DNA from: Xestospongia muta
Lineage: Eukaryota > Porifera > Demospongiae > Haplosclerida > Petrosiidae
Length of the DNA: 64,000 nt
Assembly (NCBI GenBank): GCA_963693285.1
Contig: OY848920.1
Span: 3,919,135-3,983,134 of the forward strand
Reading direction: 5' to 3'
A program made the translations under genes and the position numbers. The notes under the pieces were generated by a model. It was not told where the DNA came from, searched no databases, and was given only the letters and a program-made list of their open reading frames with translations. This document shows, in pieces, positions 11,201-19,370 of the stretch; the first letter of the stretch is position 1; each line of letters starts with the position of its first letter.

Positions 11201-13852
11201 ATGATGAGGATGGAGTTTTGTTCACATGTATCCTCTTTTTTATATGAACAGCATTGATGCTACACTACACAATGTGACACCAAAAGTAAAAAGTGACCCA
11301 TATACAAGTGTAGTTTGTTGAACCCATCTTTAGACACATCCAAACACATTAGAAGTTCATTCTTAATATAAGTATTACATACTATATGTACGTTATAACT
11401 CATTGACACAATACTGTAATTATTCGAAAATTTTGTGCCTCTAATTTGAATAATAACTAATTTTTTGTAAATTTTCTATAATAATTCTCTCTAATATTCC
11501 TTTGTAAAATTAAAGCTTCATGTATTTATAATTTTGTCATTTACCTCCTTATTTGGCAAGGTATGCAATGGAAAAGACGGAGATTTGAACATTAAAAAAA
11601 GCAAAGAGGACAGCATTTTACTGTAATGATTATCATTGTTATTAATTTTAATACCATAATAGTAGATCAATATTCTCATGACACATGTTCTACTATTCTT
11701 CTATTTATTGTGATCACTACTGTGTATCTATCATGACTATTCATTTCTTCTATTTCTCCTGAAACTTGTCTCCTACCTCAGGACTCCATTCAACTTTGTA
11801 AATGTGATAACCTCTGTACCATATTGGACAAATTGGCTCCTAGAACTTAGTCTGTTGTCTCTTTATTTTTAATTAGTCTGTCCTTGTTACTGTACATTGT
11901 TACTTTGGTACAGTGTATTGACAGTGACATTAGGTGTGGTTTATATTTAATTTAATTCAATAAAGTTTACATCTATAAACTGACTTAATTCCATTCAAAA
12001 AGGATTGTTAATGACCTTCATTATATGGAAAGGTCAGAACAAGACATGACTACCTACAAACTGATCACAATTATTCATAACATGTACAAAGCATTCCTGT
12101 GTTCAAATTATAACTGATACAATCAACATCAAACCACTTTGAAGTGAATTGAGACTAATTTGATTTTTCAATCACATTCAACTGATGTACATTGTGTGTG
12201 AACAATGTTGATTATAACTGAATTGAATACACTTTACAGTAGTAGTCTGAACACCACTATTAATAACCTCATTACTTAATAATAATAACTTATTACTCTT
12301 ACCAGTACTAAGATATTGACGTATTAGATCAGCTGTCTCCTTGTCATTAACAGTAGGACTCTCAATAGCAGCAATCACTGTTTCCCAGTTAACAGGGGAT
12401 GATTGACTAGTTAGAAAGTTCTCAATGACTACTAAGAGTTTATAATCATTGTCCATCTGATCGTGTTTCAAATAATCCAAAACACTGCGACGTACTTGTA
12501 ATGATAATCCAATATCATACCATTTGTCACTGATATCATCTAATAGATAGGATAGTTCATGAATTGTAGGAGTCTCCTTTAATATACTGGTAATATCTGA
12601 GATAACAACAAAATAATTATTATAATAAACTGTACATTATAAATTAATTAACGTGTTAAAAATATCATTATAAATGTATGTGGTATTGATTAAGTGTTGA
12701 CAAATGAAAACTTCAATTATCAATAAATGGACATGGAATTTAATACACAAACTTGGAATATAAAATTGGAATTATATTTATACAATTAACTAGGACATCT
12801 ACATGTACTACTATTCTTCTACTGTTAATAACATTTACTGTTTATCATTCAATGACTTCACTCACACTGATCTAACAAATTTACTACTTATAATACAATG
12901 GTTTGTGATTGGGCTATAAATAGAATATGTGGTATGTCAAAGAAATACCATACTCTATCCAAGTTGAGAACAGCTCCTCATTAAAAGAGGTGTTTTATGC
13001 ATGGCATGTAAGGTGAGCTATTTCCTCACCTATTATATGCATTTATTACTGAAGTGCATTTTAATGTTACTCATTATTTGGTCACACGAATGTCATGTGA
13101 ACACATCATGTTTTCAATCATGTTTGTGAAGATGCCAAAGCAAAGAAACAGATGTCACAAGCAAAGGAGGTTGTTACAAATGTCTATGACTATTTTGAGA
13201 AAACTCAACAGGTGTAAACAGACTCAAGGATCTCATAAATGAACATCTGATGTCACAGGAGTTTCATGTAACAGTATCAAGAGGCTATGAAAAGAGAAAG
13301 TTCTAGGCATTCTCAGCCTCCTTTCTTTGTAAAAAGGTTTTTTCAGAACCACGGTGGCTTTATAGCTACCTTAAATCATAAAAGAGAATACCTAATTACC
13401 GTTTTAATAATAATTGTTATAATAGAACATCTGTTCATATAATTATAACTGTAATTTTGAATTGCCATGTGACACATGGCTGACTTCTCAAGGTGAAAAG
13501 TGTTATTCGTTAAATCTTTGAAGGCACATAACTTACAGTATGATGAAGGTATGCCATTGAAAATGTATGAAGTTTTATAGTTTGCTACTTTCTCATAGCA
13601 CTAGAGAGCCATATTTTATATATAAAAGCATGTTTGCAAGATGAATCCATTTGTGAAAGTCCCATGTAGATAGCATGTAAAACGTCAAAGTTATTTACAT
13701 GTCTGGGTGGCCCAACTCAACTCGGACAGAGTATAAATAAAGTAGACATTGAACGCATTAGGGTGGGGCTAATTATTAACTAGTAATACATGGACAGTTA
13801 TCTTTGTTACTGTCTACAATTATAATGATCATTTACCTGCTGCCATTTTCAT
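2212..13852 (-). CDS. Gene A: Death - ROCO-like NTPase - Death protein (7-exon model)
   Basis: My splice model is complement of 13837-13852, 12303-12596, 9212-9268, 5194-7254, 4504-4554, 3145-3419 and 2212-2232, about 924 residues. Every join has GT-AG ends and keeps frame, and internal junctions up to exon 6 are phase 1. Exon 1 gives MKMAAG in a good initiation context. Exon 2 is a Death-fold domain. Exon 4 is a ROCO-like GTPase/COR exon with P-loop GAPGTGKS, DTGGQ and IPIRW motifs. Exon 6 is a second Death-type domain. ROCO plus Death is known from DAPK1-type proteins, so a cytosolic signalling or innate sensing role is inferred by analogy. The 3' end is the weakest part: exon 6 either splices to the 21-nt terminal exon or reads into a stop at 3103 (about 931 residues). 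Kinase, LRR and NACHT parts are not seen. Confidence 0.8.
2233..3144. other. Intron between last two exons of gene A
   Basis: AT-rich intronic sequence between the C-terminal Death exon and the proposed terminal micro-exon. I see no further coding or repeat structure that I can name. Confidence 0.5.
3145..3419 (-). CDS. Gene A exon 6: C-terminal Death-type domain
   Basis: The exon carries a second, distinct Death-type domain of about 90 residues. Features are ARTEKWNELGTQLQLD, a helix with LTSMYQLWIQEKADKATRRS, and LLDALRAIKQNNVARIYEDY, the classic last helices of a Death domain. It enters in phase 1 from the short proline-rich exon 5 (4504-4554, PSPPHPASQDP) and ends in phase 0 at ATG|GTAAGT. 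No equivalent was found downstream of gene B, so this domain separates the two paralogues. If the donor is not used, the frame ends 42 nt further on at 3103. Confidence 0.85.
3602..4040 (+). mobile_element. MITE 1 with captured HIRAN-like fragment
   Basis: The element begins CCGTATTTGCAGGTTATTA and ends with the imperfect inverse (…ACCAGCAAATACAG), flanked on both sides by TA. It sits in the intron between exons 5 and 6 of gene A. Inside, on the plus strand at about 3739-3900, frames read IIQGHHIYKKYEQ and, after a frameshift, VKVEAKEHNHFAVSVMKDGF followed by IVGHA. This matches the HIRAN-like pattern GHHxYKxxW…E..N.hD.fAVsVmk...IVGHvP. The domain is broken by a stop and a frameshift. No transposase is present, so it is non-autonomous. 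The TA duplication and inverted ends suggest a Tc1/mariner-like mobiliser. Confidence 0.75.
4504..4554 (-). CDS. Gene A exon 5: proline-rich linker exon
   Basis: This 51-nt phase-1 exon follows the ROCO exon. It encodes ATLPSPPHPASQDPKLVG after the split codon is restored and looks like a flexible linker before the C-terminal Death domain. Acceptor CTATAG and donor GTATGT are both good. No copy was found downstream of gene B. Confidence 0.7.
4555..5193. other. Intron 4 of gene A
   Basis: AT-rich intron between the ROCO exon and the proline-rich exon. No gene, repeat array or element end was recognised. Confidence 0.5.
5194..7254 (-). CDS. Gene A exon 4: ROCO-like P-loop NTPase with COR-like region
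   Basis: The exon is 2061 nt, about 687 residues, open throughout. Counting from the methionine at 7225, the Walker A motif GAPGTGKSS is at residues 17-25. An acidic Ser/Asp-rich insert follows, then a switch-II-like DTGGQ at 175-179 and a G4-like LGTFLDK near 266. IPIRWFLF at 341 begins a COR-like region with a typical HDLTIFLYFP and LHPQPLF. The C-terminal third carries a conserved PRGVFPALVVNLL and a Cys/His-rich tail. The long gap between P-loop and DTGGQ is unusual for Roc domains, and the G4 motif lacks a standard NKxD. GTP binding is therefore probable, not certain. The true 5' end is the acceptor at 7255-7256 (TATTAG), not the internal methionine. Confidence 0.85.
7255..9211. repeat. 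Intron 3 of gene A with degenerate minisatellite (about 7980-8600)
   Basis: The intron contains a degenerate tandem repeat. Units combine AAGTATTAAGGGATAC, ACATATGCACTGGGCTCC, GACCATCCCAGGATGTAC and similar pieces, with a period of several tens of bases. The same family recurs at 31030-31290, 42000-42480 and 43280-44480. The surrounding sequence (7500-8830) is paralogous to 42780-43680 plus 44290-44690 in gene B. Confidence 0.7.
8819..9098. mobile_element. Fold-back insertion present in gene A, absent from gene B
   Basis: Compared with the paralogous stretch around 44690, gene A holds about 280 extra bp between TTTACTATG and TAATATAAAACTATCAG. Its left part is an imperfect palindrome: CTACGCGAGGTTATTTAGTTG pairs with the inverse of CAACTAAATAATCGACACGTAG, about 70 bp away. 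It is locally richer in G+C than the surroundings. It looks like a small fold-back or MITE-type insertion; no coding capacity is seen. Confidence 0.6.
9212..9268 (-). CDS. Gene A exon 3: short linker exon
   Basis: A 57-nt phase-1 exon joins the Death exon to the ROCO exon and encodes a polar linker ending NTDTEISDSG. The acceptor is ATGTAG and the donor CAG|GTAATT. Gene B has the equivalent exon at 44804-44875, longer by 15 nt through what looks like a local repeat of the IERL segment. The matching position and phase in both genes supports it as a real exon despite its size. Confidence 0.75.
9269..10690. other. Intron 2 of gene A, block shared with gene B
   Basis: This block is closely similar to 44890-46300 in gene B, including a short apparently open stretch at 10351-10587 that is disrupted in the other copy. 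I see no convincing gene; similarity is explained by segmental duplication. A third, shorter and more decayed copy lies at about 26940-27900. Confidence 0.6.
10697..10924. mobile_element. MITE-like element with 16-bp inverted ends
   Basis: The ends are AAACTTGATTCTACAA and the inverse TTGTAGAATCAAGTTT. A body of about 165 bp (10732-10900) recurs in opposite orientation at 13542-13702. In gene B the corresponding place at about 49612 lacks this body, so the insertion is specific to copy A. Confidence 0.65.
10965..11090 (+). pseudogene. MADF-type DNA-binding domain fragment
   Basis: On the plus strand the frame reads DEKLIETVRCFPCLWKVSSK, then SYKDARARENTWKEVAS followed by a stop. This is the first part of a MADF (Adf-1/Myb-SANT-like) domain: LI..V...P.LW....Y.D......W.eVA. 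The upstream MSSSNQISITT stretch is in a different frame, and the rest of the domain is missing or lies behind the GTAACT that follows. MADF domains accompany PIF/Harbinger-type transposons, so this is probably a transposon relic in an intron of gene A. An almost identical copy is at 49675-49797. Confidence 0.65.
11160..12302. other. Intron 2 of gene A, 3' block shared with gene B
   Basis: The sequence is closely similar to 49860-51012. It includes a short inverted motif (ACTACACAATGTGACACC) that pairs imperfectly with TGCGTCATGTTGTGTAGTGT at about 49530 in the B copy, hinting at remnants of a TIR element around the MADF fragment. No gene is seen. Confidence 0.45.
12303..12596 (-). CDS. Gene A exon 2: N-terminal Death-fold domain
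   Basis: The exon encodes 98 residues with the Death-type signature: LLDDISDKWYDIGLSLQVRR, then a variable loop, then NWETVIAAIESP and an ETADLIRQYL helix. The W in KWYDIG and in NWETV match the hydrophobic core expected in the fold. The acceptor ends TATCTCAG and the donor is GTAAGAG; both junctions are phase 1. Length is exactly 294 nt, the same as the two Death exons of gene B. Joined to exon 1 it reads MKMAAD-ITSILKE. It could mediate homotypic interactions with other Death-domain proteins; the choice between Death, DED and CARD folds is not settled by eye, though Death fits best. Confidence 0.85.
13130..13320 (+). pseudogene. Relic resembling a transposase N-terminal region
   Basis: On the plus strand one frame reads AKAKKQMSQAKEVVTNVYDY then FEKTQQ. 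After a frameshift it continues VNRLKDLINEHLMSQEFHVT and VSRGYEKRK. The style (KEVVxNVYxYF followed by basic helices) resembles the N-terminal part of transposases common in invertebrate genomes. A second copy at 51845-52025 shares the breaks. Family assignment is tentative. Confidence 0.4.
13542..13702. repeat. Inverted copy of the 10732-10900 repeat
   Basis: This stretch is the near-perfect reverse complement of 10732-10900. The two lie about 2.8 kb apart on either side of the first Death exon of gene A and could pair in the pre-mRNA. Confidence 0.8.
13837..13852 (-). CDS. Gene A exon 1: start codon exon
   Basis: The 16-nt coding exon reads MKMAA plus one base of the next codon and ends at a GTAAAT donor. 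The context AAAATGG around the second ATG suits initiation. Joining it to the Death exon at 12596 keeps frame. No hydrophobic leader is encoded, so gene A is predicted to start directly as a cytosolic protein, unlike gene B. The assignment rests on frame and position only. Confidence 0.6.
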
Positions 13853-15200
13853 GTAAATATACTCTCTCAGTACTACTTCACAGTGTAGTCAGGAGTCACC
13901 TGACTTGTTAACAAGTGTCAGGCCAGGTCTGACGTTTCTTCTAAAGTACCAATTCACAGATCTAAAAGATACAAAATTTATCATTAACTAATTTTAAAAT
14001 GTATACATAATAAGAATTTTTGAATAAAGTAAATTTAGCATCCACAAAAGAGGGTTCCTATAAACCAACCAAGACCAGTACATGTAACAACTAATTACAT
14101 GTAAACTTACTCATAATTAATCATATTCATTGTTGATTAATTATATAAAAGTTAACATAATACATCTAGTGATATCTCCCTCGAGTGTCATCACAAGATG
14201 TATCATATTACAGTACAAACAACTAATGATTATTAGTATTTTTATTATATTAATTGAAGATTGGCTAGGAGGGTCCACTTTACTGGACTATAAGTAGTAT
14301 ACACTAGGTATATATAGGTATATAGCTTAACTTATATATACAAAGGACAATGTCATTTAGACTGACCAGTCTTGTTTAGTCTAATATATCACACACACAT
14401 TACGAGGAAGATTTAAATAGTTGAAGCTATTCAATTAAGTAAACATAGATATGACCTTATAAATTAGATTACCTTTACATTAGCCAATATATAACTAAGA
14501 TGCATTGTCTTTTAATGCAGAAAAACTTAATTGCTTACACCTTTTTCTTAGAATACCTAGTTTGTATCAACCACAAAGGAATAGTAATGACTTTTCAATA
14601 TTCCAAATTCCATTTTAAACATACATCACATATTGAAGTTAACACATTATCTTAAACTTGATTAGGACTAAGTAATCCCTCTCATAACAAGCTTTTGTTT
14701 TGTGCAAGCAACCTTTTCCTCATAATATGTGTGATGTGGGAGACTAAGTCTTTATCTTTCACTTCAATAAACAATTCTTAAAAGGGGCGTGACCCATGCA
14801 ATACACAACATGTACAAGATAAACTATCAATAGATTTATACCTTTTTATTACTTCCAAGTACAACGAGTACAACGAATTAACTGCAACTATTTACAAATT
14901 GGAGCTTTTATTGAGTGACCGAGTACAGCCTTTCTTCTGGTATTCAACTAGATAGCGCGGTTATTGCATACACCCATACATACCGGAAATATCTGTAATT
15001 CGTAAAATTGGAATAATTGAATATTAGGTGACCTGTCACAACGTAAGTGCACTGTTTTTGTCCTCCCCCAACAAATTACACAACTCCCACATAATATTTT
15101 TAACAAGATATCACTTCCTGTATAGTCAGTGTATATAAAGGAAGTTGTATGATTAGTTGTCATTCTAGAGTGCAGTAGTACATATACACACATTGTCTTA
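13853..15200. other. Upstream region of gene A and of the 15.2-kb ORF
   Basis: This divergent intergenic stretch presumably holds the promoters of gene A (leftward) and the small rightward ORF at 15226. The part from about 14990 onward is repeated at 59050-59430, and a short piece (CCGGAAATA…AATTCGTA) at 55280. No TATA or other promoter element can be assigned with confidence. Confidence 0.4.
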
Positions 15201-15225
15201 TTTACTGTAAGTTTTGTTCTGAATC

Positions 15226-15396
15226 ATGACTGACAGGGAGAACATACTTATTAATTATCCAATAACTAATGATCTAGTAACTCAAGCTCAGTTTCTTGTT
15301 GTTAATAGATACAATCATATCTTCAAAAAAGTCTATAGAGGGGAATCCTTGAAATTTAAAGATAAAGCAACTGAACAACTCATTAAAAGATTCTAG
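15226..15396 (+). pseudogene. Small 56-residue ORF, probably broken
   Basis: The frame starts MTDRENILINYPITNDLVTQ and continues through a basic helical stretch to KDKATEQLIKRF, then a stop. Downstream frames (REEL, then another stop) look like a continuation that has decayed. A duplicate of the start region at 59310 diverges after a few codons and stops early. The composition suggests a real ancestral N-terminus. The family is not recognised. Confidence 0.45.
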
Positions 15397-15399
15397 AGA

Positions 15400-16640
15400 G
15401 AGGAGCTGTAGAATTTTCAAAAAACAATCTAATATAATAATAATAATGATAATGATGGTAACAAGTATCCTATTGAATTACTATTTGAATTAAATTTTGC
15501 TGGTGTTGACAATTTTTACTAGTCTAATTACAAGGTGTAGTAGTGCTAGCTCTTCAATCAGGTCCAGGATGTTATGGCTGGATGTTTGTGTGATGTAGCT
15601 TTATCTTATTATTGTCTTTTTCTGTAATTTTTATTGTTCAGTGTTAATTTTGCTCTCATTAGTCTTTTTTGAGGTGTTTCAATGGATTTTCTCCTGGCAT
15701 ACTATTTTATTTAAAGACTATAACATTCCTCAAAGTCCATTTTATTGTTTTGCCCCAATCTATCATCTTATTTGTATATCAGTTCTTTCTCTACATAGTT
15801 ATATTTTGTTAATTATTATTAGTCCATGCACAACCAGCACAAATCCAGTACTATTATAGTATTATTAGTGGTGTGTGAGTGAGTGTTTGAGAGGTGTATG
15901 ATTTGAGAATTTCAATGTACATGATACATTGTATTTGAAGCCACTACCTAGAAGTATAAAAATGATTACTGATCTTATGCAGTATACAGGCAGTAAACTA
16001 AAAATAATGAGATGGGATAACTGATTGTGGTCTGTACTCACTACATAACATTTATTACAGATCCATCTGCATGATCTTTATTTCAAACAAATTATGATAC
16101 AATCATATCTAGTTTGAAGACATGAAGTGATCATATCTCTTAGATAGTGTCATTGACAAAGCAACTCATAATATAATTCTCTAATAAAGAAAATGCACTT
16201 TATGAGCACTAAAATTGGAAGTATTCCGTATTTGCCAACAATGATACTATGTTGATTACATGATGAATGACTTGATATCATTATAGGTTATAGGCTGGAT
16301 AAGAAGGGTTGGGAGTAGAGTATAATATAAGGGATCGAGGAGTTCAATATGGGTGATATCCAGAATTAAGAGATTGTGCATCTATAATTTTACAAGAAAT
16401 ATCAAAAATAATATTTTAATGGCTTCAAAATGCATCAAAAATATGTAACACAAAGGAGTAACTGGTAATGATACAAACACAGTTACTTCTAAAACCAGCT
16501 GCAGAGAGGACTTGACTTTATTTATCAATGTAGTGTAATGTCAATAATTACAAATGTTTGGTCTTATAAATGTGTGTTTTTGTATTTGGTAATCAAGGGT
16601 TAAAACAATATTATTAATAATATTATTAAAAATGCTCAGA
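15400..16640. other. Intergenic, nothing recognised
   Basis: AT-rich sequence without a supported gene. The weak open frame at 15641-15859 is hydrophobic low-complexity reading and is not convincing. Confidence 0.4.
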
Positions 16641-16646
16641 GTAAGG

Positions 16647-17128
16647 TCATATAATTAGGAAACTACAAATACAAGTATTAGAAACAGTAATTCTAAAATT
16701 AAATCTATTGTTGGCTGATGTTAGACTATTAGTAACTCCAATATCTTCAATTGCTATAGGATGTTCTAGATCATTTACAAAGATATTCATTCTTGGATTA
16801 GCAGATACTTGTACAGGAATATTAGGAGGATCAAGACTCAATGACTGACTAAAGTCATCAGCATATTTCATAATATCAAAGAAATTGAATACAAAAATAC
16901 AAATAACTTTAACATCTTTTCTGTTTCAATACTTCTTGCTCCCTCCTCCTGTTCACTTAATGGAAATGTCTCAGTAGCAAAATGAAATGGAAGGTTGAAT
17001 TATTCCTTACAAAACTTAGATATCACTTTTAGAATTGCCTATTTAAGAAATATTGATGATCAAATAATAACTTAACTTTATTACCTTCGAATACAGATCT
17101 TGAACAACAGTGAATCGCCATCATCCAT
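16647..17128 (-). CDS. Two-exon hypothetical protein
   Basis: Model: exon 17085-17128 (MDDGDSLLFKICIR plus two bases) spliced to 16647-16848, giving about 81 residues. The donor is GTAATA and the acceptor TTTAG; the frame is preserved and the split codon becomes AGT. The second exon reads QSLSLDPPNIPVQVSANPRM and later NDLEHPIAIEDIGV. A degenerate copy of the second exon lies at 24640-24770 inside the satellite region. The family is not recognised. It may be the 3' part of a larger gene that includes the exons at 17318-17479 and 18369-18673, although the phases do not join directly. Confidence 0.5.
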
Positions 17129-17317
17129 GTTCTTATATTTATTACTTTGTATAAGATATGAGATCAATAGTTGTAGTCAGGAAGATCAGTATCTTAATTA
17201 TATTTTGGAGTTTAATTCAAAGTTATGATTTATGTTACACAACTAACAATTGCTGACTCAACAACACTGTTCTAAACATTTATTTCATATATATGTAAGT
17301 GATCAGTATATACATAC

Positions 17318-17479
17318 TAGTAGCATAATGATATCCAATGTCACTGCCACGTTCACTTCCTAGAACTACTCTAGTTCCTCCATGACTCAGTATGGCACTA
17401 CCAACTGTATCTTCAAATTCTGGAACTACTCCTCTTAGATTGAATGAGGCACCACCAACTGCAATACAATGTACTATAT
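17318..17479 (-). CDS. Orphan exon, unrecognised glycine-rich segment
   Basis: A 162-nt phase-1 exon with acceptor TTCTAG and a strong GTATGT donor encodes 54 residues. It contains IAVGGASFNLRGVVPEFEDT and LSHGGTRVVLGSERGSDIGY, free of stops and with plausible coding composition. The same phase-1 rule is used in genes A and B. No family is recognised and its partner exons are uncertain. Confidence 0.5.
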
Positions 17480-18368
17480 CTAGAAATCAAAATTCTTGGA
17501 GATTTATAGTGCTATATTGTGAACCTGGCCAAAATGATCCTCCTGGTATATAGGATCAAGCTAAGATGATAAAAGATAATGTATATACAAGTACAACAAG
17601 GTTAATAATGAGATCAGTCTCATTCAATGTACAATAGTAATTAAAACTAGACTGGAGTCTAACACCAAAGAAATTATAACAAATTATAGGCTCAAGAGTA
17701 GTAACTATGAAGCCAAACATAGATAGGCAGGGGTTCTCTAAAGCAAAGGGAAAATTGAAAAATTAGTTACCAGCTTCTAACTAATGAGAATATTTGAAAT
17801 CAAAATATATATTCTGAAGTGTAAAGTGCATGATTTATTTTACTTATTGATCTATTTGATAGCAGCTATCGACTTTATAATGAAAAAGAGTCTCTATACA
17901 TGAACAAACAATGTATATATGTGTACTTTGCCATCAAAAAAGTCAAACACAAATAAATTTAACTTATCATTACCATTTCTTTCGATTTAAAGCAATATAT
18001 GAAAGTATCACATGTACTTTTATCTTAAATTAGCTTTAATATGAAAGACAACTAATTCAAATTATGTTGAACATAATTAAATTCAATTACTGACTACATT
18101 CTCTTTTTGGTAGTGTGATTTCCTCCATCTACCTGGGTAGTTCATGACCTATAAAAGAACAACATGACAAACTAAACTCCTAATGAATTACATTATACTA
18201 GTTAATATAAATTATCAATATTATGATTGATGTTAAATGTTTAATATAAGTTGCACTTGTAACAGACTAAAAACTGTTAACATGTTATACAATGATCTAA
18301 GTAAAACATACATAATATAATATAATAACAATATGCCATTGAAAATGATCAAAAAATATTGTCTACAA

Positions 18369-18673
18369 CTATCTCTCTATTGTGTGCCTAATGTCAATCA
18401 GTAAACTATCTTCATTACATGTCAGTAAATAGACTATACTTTTATGTTCCATTGGTATTCTTATGGATGGTAATGAAGGTGTGATTTTGTGAGATATTCT
18501 TTTCTTCTTGTAAGGTCTTTCATAAACTGGTTCCTTACCATGTCTACTTGATATGTCATATGATTCTAAGTCATTGTCAGATGATACATAATGAGATCTT
18601 TGTTTACTACAAGGTATATCTTCATCAGACTCTGATTGATCAGAATGCAGTTCCTCTAATCTCAGTTTCTTTC
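18369..18673 (-). CDS. Terminal-type exon with charged, disordered sequence
   Basis: After a clear acceptor (TTATCACAG) the frame stays open for about 100 codons and ends in TAG. The sequence is charged and Ser-rich: KKLRLEELHSDQSESDEDIP, then PVYERPYKKKRISHKITPSL, the latter resembling a basic nuclear-localisation-type stretch. No domain is recognised. It lacks an ATG of its own, so it needs an upstream exon. A weak donor-like GTAATG occurs near its end. Confidence 0.5.
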
Positions 18674-18689
18674 CTGTGATAAATTAAAT

Positions 18690-19370
18690 ATTATTAGTGG
18701 TTTTGACATGTATAGTGAATGCATCACATTTCTAGTATTAGAGGCTGTACATTATGCTACAATATCATTTCATTAAGTTTATATGTTTTGTCAACACTTT
18801 CTAACTCTACATATGGTATCACTTGTTCTATGTTACATAATTAACATAGTTACATGTGTATCAGGAATTGAAAATTACACGCTTATAAAAAGGTGGAGGA
18901 ACATGAACCTCATACTCAAATGGTTAATATATATATGAAATTATAGTTTAAATGGAGAATGTTTGTGGTTATTTTATAACCACCAAACATTTATATTCTT
19001 AAAGCCATTCCTATTATTAAAATTATAATGCATTGGCATTTTATCAATTATTTTTGCACTTGTTAAAATGCTAACATGTAATTAATGGTAGACCTAATGT
19101 ATTACAAATGTAACAATAATATAACTAATAAAGACTATCCTAAGATAATTTTGATGGTACTGTTCCTGTAATGGCTGGATTATATAGGCTACAGAGTTGA
19201 CAGAAGTTATAGAGCTGCTTGAAGACATTTCTAAAGCAACAGACTCAGAAGCATTGATAAGTCACACTGATTCAAAGCACTAGCAGTAAAAGTAATAATA
19301 TTCATTGGCTGCTATACGTGTATGTGTGTCAGCAGTTACTGTATGTAGGTTATTTTATTTGTCACTCTCA
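18690..19370. other. Intergenic, nothing recognised
   Basis: AT-rich sequence leading into the satellite array; no gene or element ends were seen. Confidence 0.4.

Larger units (their letters stand above)
12597..13836. other. Intron 1 of gene A
   Basis: The first intron holds a transposon-like relic at 13130-13320 and an inverted copy of the 10.7-kb MITE at 13542-13702. The remainder is AT-rich and matches 51307-52290 in gene B. Confidence 0.6.

Noticed and set aside
15641..15859. Plus-strand hydrophobic open frame
   Set aside because: A T-rich stretch read as hydrophobic residues; no homologue pattern, splice context or conservation.
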